DNA of 64,000 nucleotides, taken from CAYLLN01 sp964384375 (GTDB taxonomy: Bacteria > Planctomycetota > Planctomycetia > Pirellulales > Pirellulaceae). Shown here piece by piece: positions 62,700-64,000 of the stretch (position 1 is the first letter of the stretch; each line of letters opens with the position of its first letter). The notes beneath the pieces are model-generated. The model did not search any database. It had not been told where the DNA came from and was given only the letters and a program-made list of their open reading frames with translations. The position numbers and the translations under genes are program-made. The stretch spans positions 60,665 through 124,664 of the forward strand of contig CAYLLN010000008.1 of the NCBI GenBank assembly GCA_964384375.1. Direction: 5' to 3'.

Positions 62700-63947
62700 A
62701 TGACTTACAACACCCTTCGATCACTCGCTGCCTTCACCATTCTCTTCTGTCCCCTCGCCGGCCTGGCCCAGGTCGATGAGTCGCCGCTGGCCAGCGTGCA
62801 ACTGGCCCGCGCCTTCCCGAACCTGAAGCCGCGGCGGCCGGTCGCCATCACCCACGCCGGTGACGGCACGAATCGTCTCTTTGTTCTCTCGGAACACGGG
62901 CAGATTCTGGTGACCCCCAACGATCAAGGTGTGGCCGAAATGGCGACGTTCCTCGACATCGAGCCGCAAGTCGATTACGAGGAAAAGGAAAACGAGGAGG
63001 GGCTGCTCGGCCTCGCGTTCCATCCAAAGTACAAGGAGAATGGCCAGTTCTTCGTCTATTACACGGCGAAGAACCCGCCACACACCTCGGTCATTTCGCG
63101 ATTTCGCGTCTCGGCGAGCGACCCGAACAAGGCCGATCCGAATTCCGAGGAAGTGCTGCTCAAGATCAAGCAGCCGTACTGGAACCACAACGGCGGCAAC
63201 CTCGCGTTCGGCCCCGACGGCTATCTGTATATCGGCCTCGGCGATGGCGGTGCGGCGAACGATCCGCACAACAACGCTCAGAACCTAAAAACGCTCCTCG
63301 GCTCAATCCTGCGGATCGACGTCGATCACAAGGACGAAGGGAAGGCCTACGCGATTCCCAAGGACAATCCGTTCGTCGGCCAAAACGGGGCCCAGCCGGA
63401 GATTTACGCCTACGGCCTGCGGAACGTGTGGGGGATGTCGTTCGATGCCGAAACCGGCAAGCTTTGGATTGGCGAGGTCGGGCAAAACATCTGGGAAGAG
63501 ATCAACATCGTCACCAAGGGGGGCAACTACGGCTGGAAGATTCGCGAGTCGATGCACAAGTTTGACGAAGCGAATGCCAAGCCCGGGCCCGGCCGCTCGG
63601 TGGCTGAAACCAACAAGCCCGAATCGAAGAACGGCCGCGACGACCTGATCGACCCGATCTGGGAATACCACCACGACATCGGCAAGTCGATCACCGGCGG
63701 CGTGGTCTATCGCGGCAAGCGAATTCCGGAACTCGTTGGCTCGTACATCTATGCCGACTACGTGAGCGGCAAAGTGTGGGCCCTCAAGTACGACGAGAAG
63801 GCAGGAAAAGTCGTTGCGAACCGTTTAATTGCGGGCGCGAAGCAAAATCCTAACCCGCCCGTCATGACCATCGGGACCGACGAGCAAGGCGAGGTCTATC
63901 TCGGCGACTCGTTCGGCAACCTGTGGTGGCCGGTGGCTGCGAAGTAG
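62700..63947 (+). CDS. PQQ-dependent sugar dehydrogenase family (GSDH) protein
   Basis: A 415-aa exported protein (signal peptide LAAFTILFCPLAGLAQ). It carries the glucose/sorbosone dehydrogenase six-blade propeller: EEKENEEGLLGLAFHPKYKE, FFVYYTAKNP, WNHNGGNLAFGPDGYLYIGL, GDGGAANDPHNNAQNLKTLL, SILRIDVD, YGLRNVWGMSFD and GEVGQNIWEEINIV. The conserved His and Arg of the PQQ site lie in these blades. It oxidises sugars or related alcohols in the periplasm by family knowledge; the actual substrate cannot be told. It starts 34 bases after the preceding stop. Confidence 0.9.
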   Translation: MTYNTLRSLAAFTILFCPLAGLAQVDESPLASVQLARAFPNLKPRRPVAITHAGDGTNRLFVLSEHGQILVTPNDQGVAEMATFLDIEPQVDYEEKENEEGLLGLAFHPKYKENGQFFVYYTAKNPPHTSVISRFRVSASDPNKADPNSEEVLLKIKQPYWNHNGGNLAFGPDGYLYIGLGDGGAANDPHNNAQNLKTLLGSILRIDVDHKDEGKAYAIPKDNPFVGQNGAQPEIYAYGLRNVWGMSFDAETGKLWIGEVGQNIWEEINIVTKGGNYGWKIRESMHKFDEANAKPGPGRSVAETNKPESKNGRDDLIDPIWEYHHDIGKSITGGVVYRGKRIPELVGSYIYADYVSGKVWALKYDEKAGKVVANRLIAGAKQNPNPPVMTIGTDEQGEVYLGDSFGNLWWPVAAK

Positions 63948-63961
63948 GTTCCGCTGGAAAA

Positions 63962-63978
63962 GTAGGTCCCGGCGGGAC
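63962..63978. repeat. Dispersed short repeat, copy 3
   Basis: GTAGGTCCCGGCGGGAC, a shortened form of the element seen at 59477 and 61546. It lies just after the sugar dehydrogenase stop. Confidence 0.5.
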
Positions 63979-64000
63979 TAGAACGGTTAGCAGAATGGAA

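Noticed and set aside
1..64000. CRISPR arrays
   Set aside because: No regularly spaced direct repeats with unique spacers were seen; the only tandem repeats are short or have no spacers.
1..64000. rRNA operon or further tRNA genes
   Set aside because: No rRNA-like conserved stretches and only one tRNA cloverleaf were recognised.

Overview
The window reads as a chromosomal segment of a planctomycete, most likely Pirellulales-like. The evidence is the GC-rich sequence and the right-hand gene content: a DUF1549/DUF1553 (PSCyt2/PSD1) protein followed by a Tat-exported DUF1501 protein and a WD40 protein, a multihaem cytochrome with TPRs, a BON-domain protein and a PQQ-type sugar dehydrogenase. 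This is inference from family content; no rRNA or marker tree is available here.

Layout. (1) 1-25.8 kb is a dense metal-efflux and metal-binding region, nearly all on the + strand. It holds the end of a CusB-like adaptor with two Cys-rich domains, an oversized CusA-type RND pump, an ABC exporter set (two permeases, an adaptor and an ATPase) interleaved with two paralogous lipoproteins, an outer-membrane factor, a second CusB/CzcA pair, many small exported Cys/His-rich proteins, an IS5-type insertion with a programmed -1 frameshift site, and a ZntA-like P1B ATPase. A convergent MerR-type regulator carries a recognisable MerR-type promoter. (2) 26.0-31.7 kb is a third, minus-strand efflux cluster. 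Its cusC, DUF3147-like and lipoprotein genes are intact, but cusA, cusB and a His-rich gene are broken by deletions and frameshifts. (3) 31.7-32.9 kb is debris: a TPR-gene remnant and a terminator-like hairpin. (4) 32.9-39.1 kb is a tight five-gene minus-strand operon that I recognise as a GTPase-associated conflict system: calcineurin-like phosphoesterase, all-helical GASH-like protein, two P-loop GTPases and a 693-aa GAP1-like protein. (5) 39.5-47.9 kb is a complete type II Wadjet (jetABCD) anti-plasmid system. (6) 48.4-51.3 kb holds an unrecognised 384-aa protein, an excisionase-like HTH protein and a tyrosine integrase beside tRNA-Ser(GCU), the probable attachment site. Everything to the left of the tRNA is therefore a candidate integrated island. 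(7) 51.5-64 kb is ordinary planctomycete chromosome with short dispersed repeats.

How it fits together. The left part exports and sequesters soft metals: two intact RND systems span both membranes, the P-type ATPase clears the cytoplasm, and the small Cys/His-rich proteins probably buffer metal in the periplasm. The middle is a defence island in which a GTPase-associated system and a type II Wadjet lie head-to-tail on one strand next to an integrase. I consider this pairing the most interesting feature of the window. All assignments come from reading the sequence; no database search was run.
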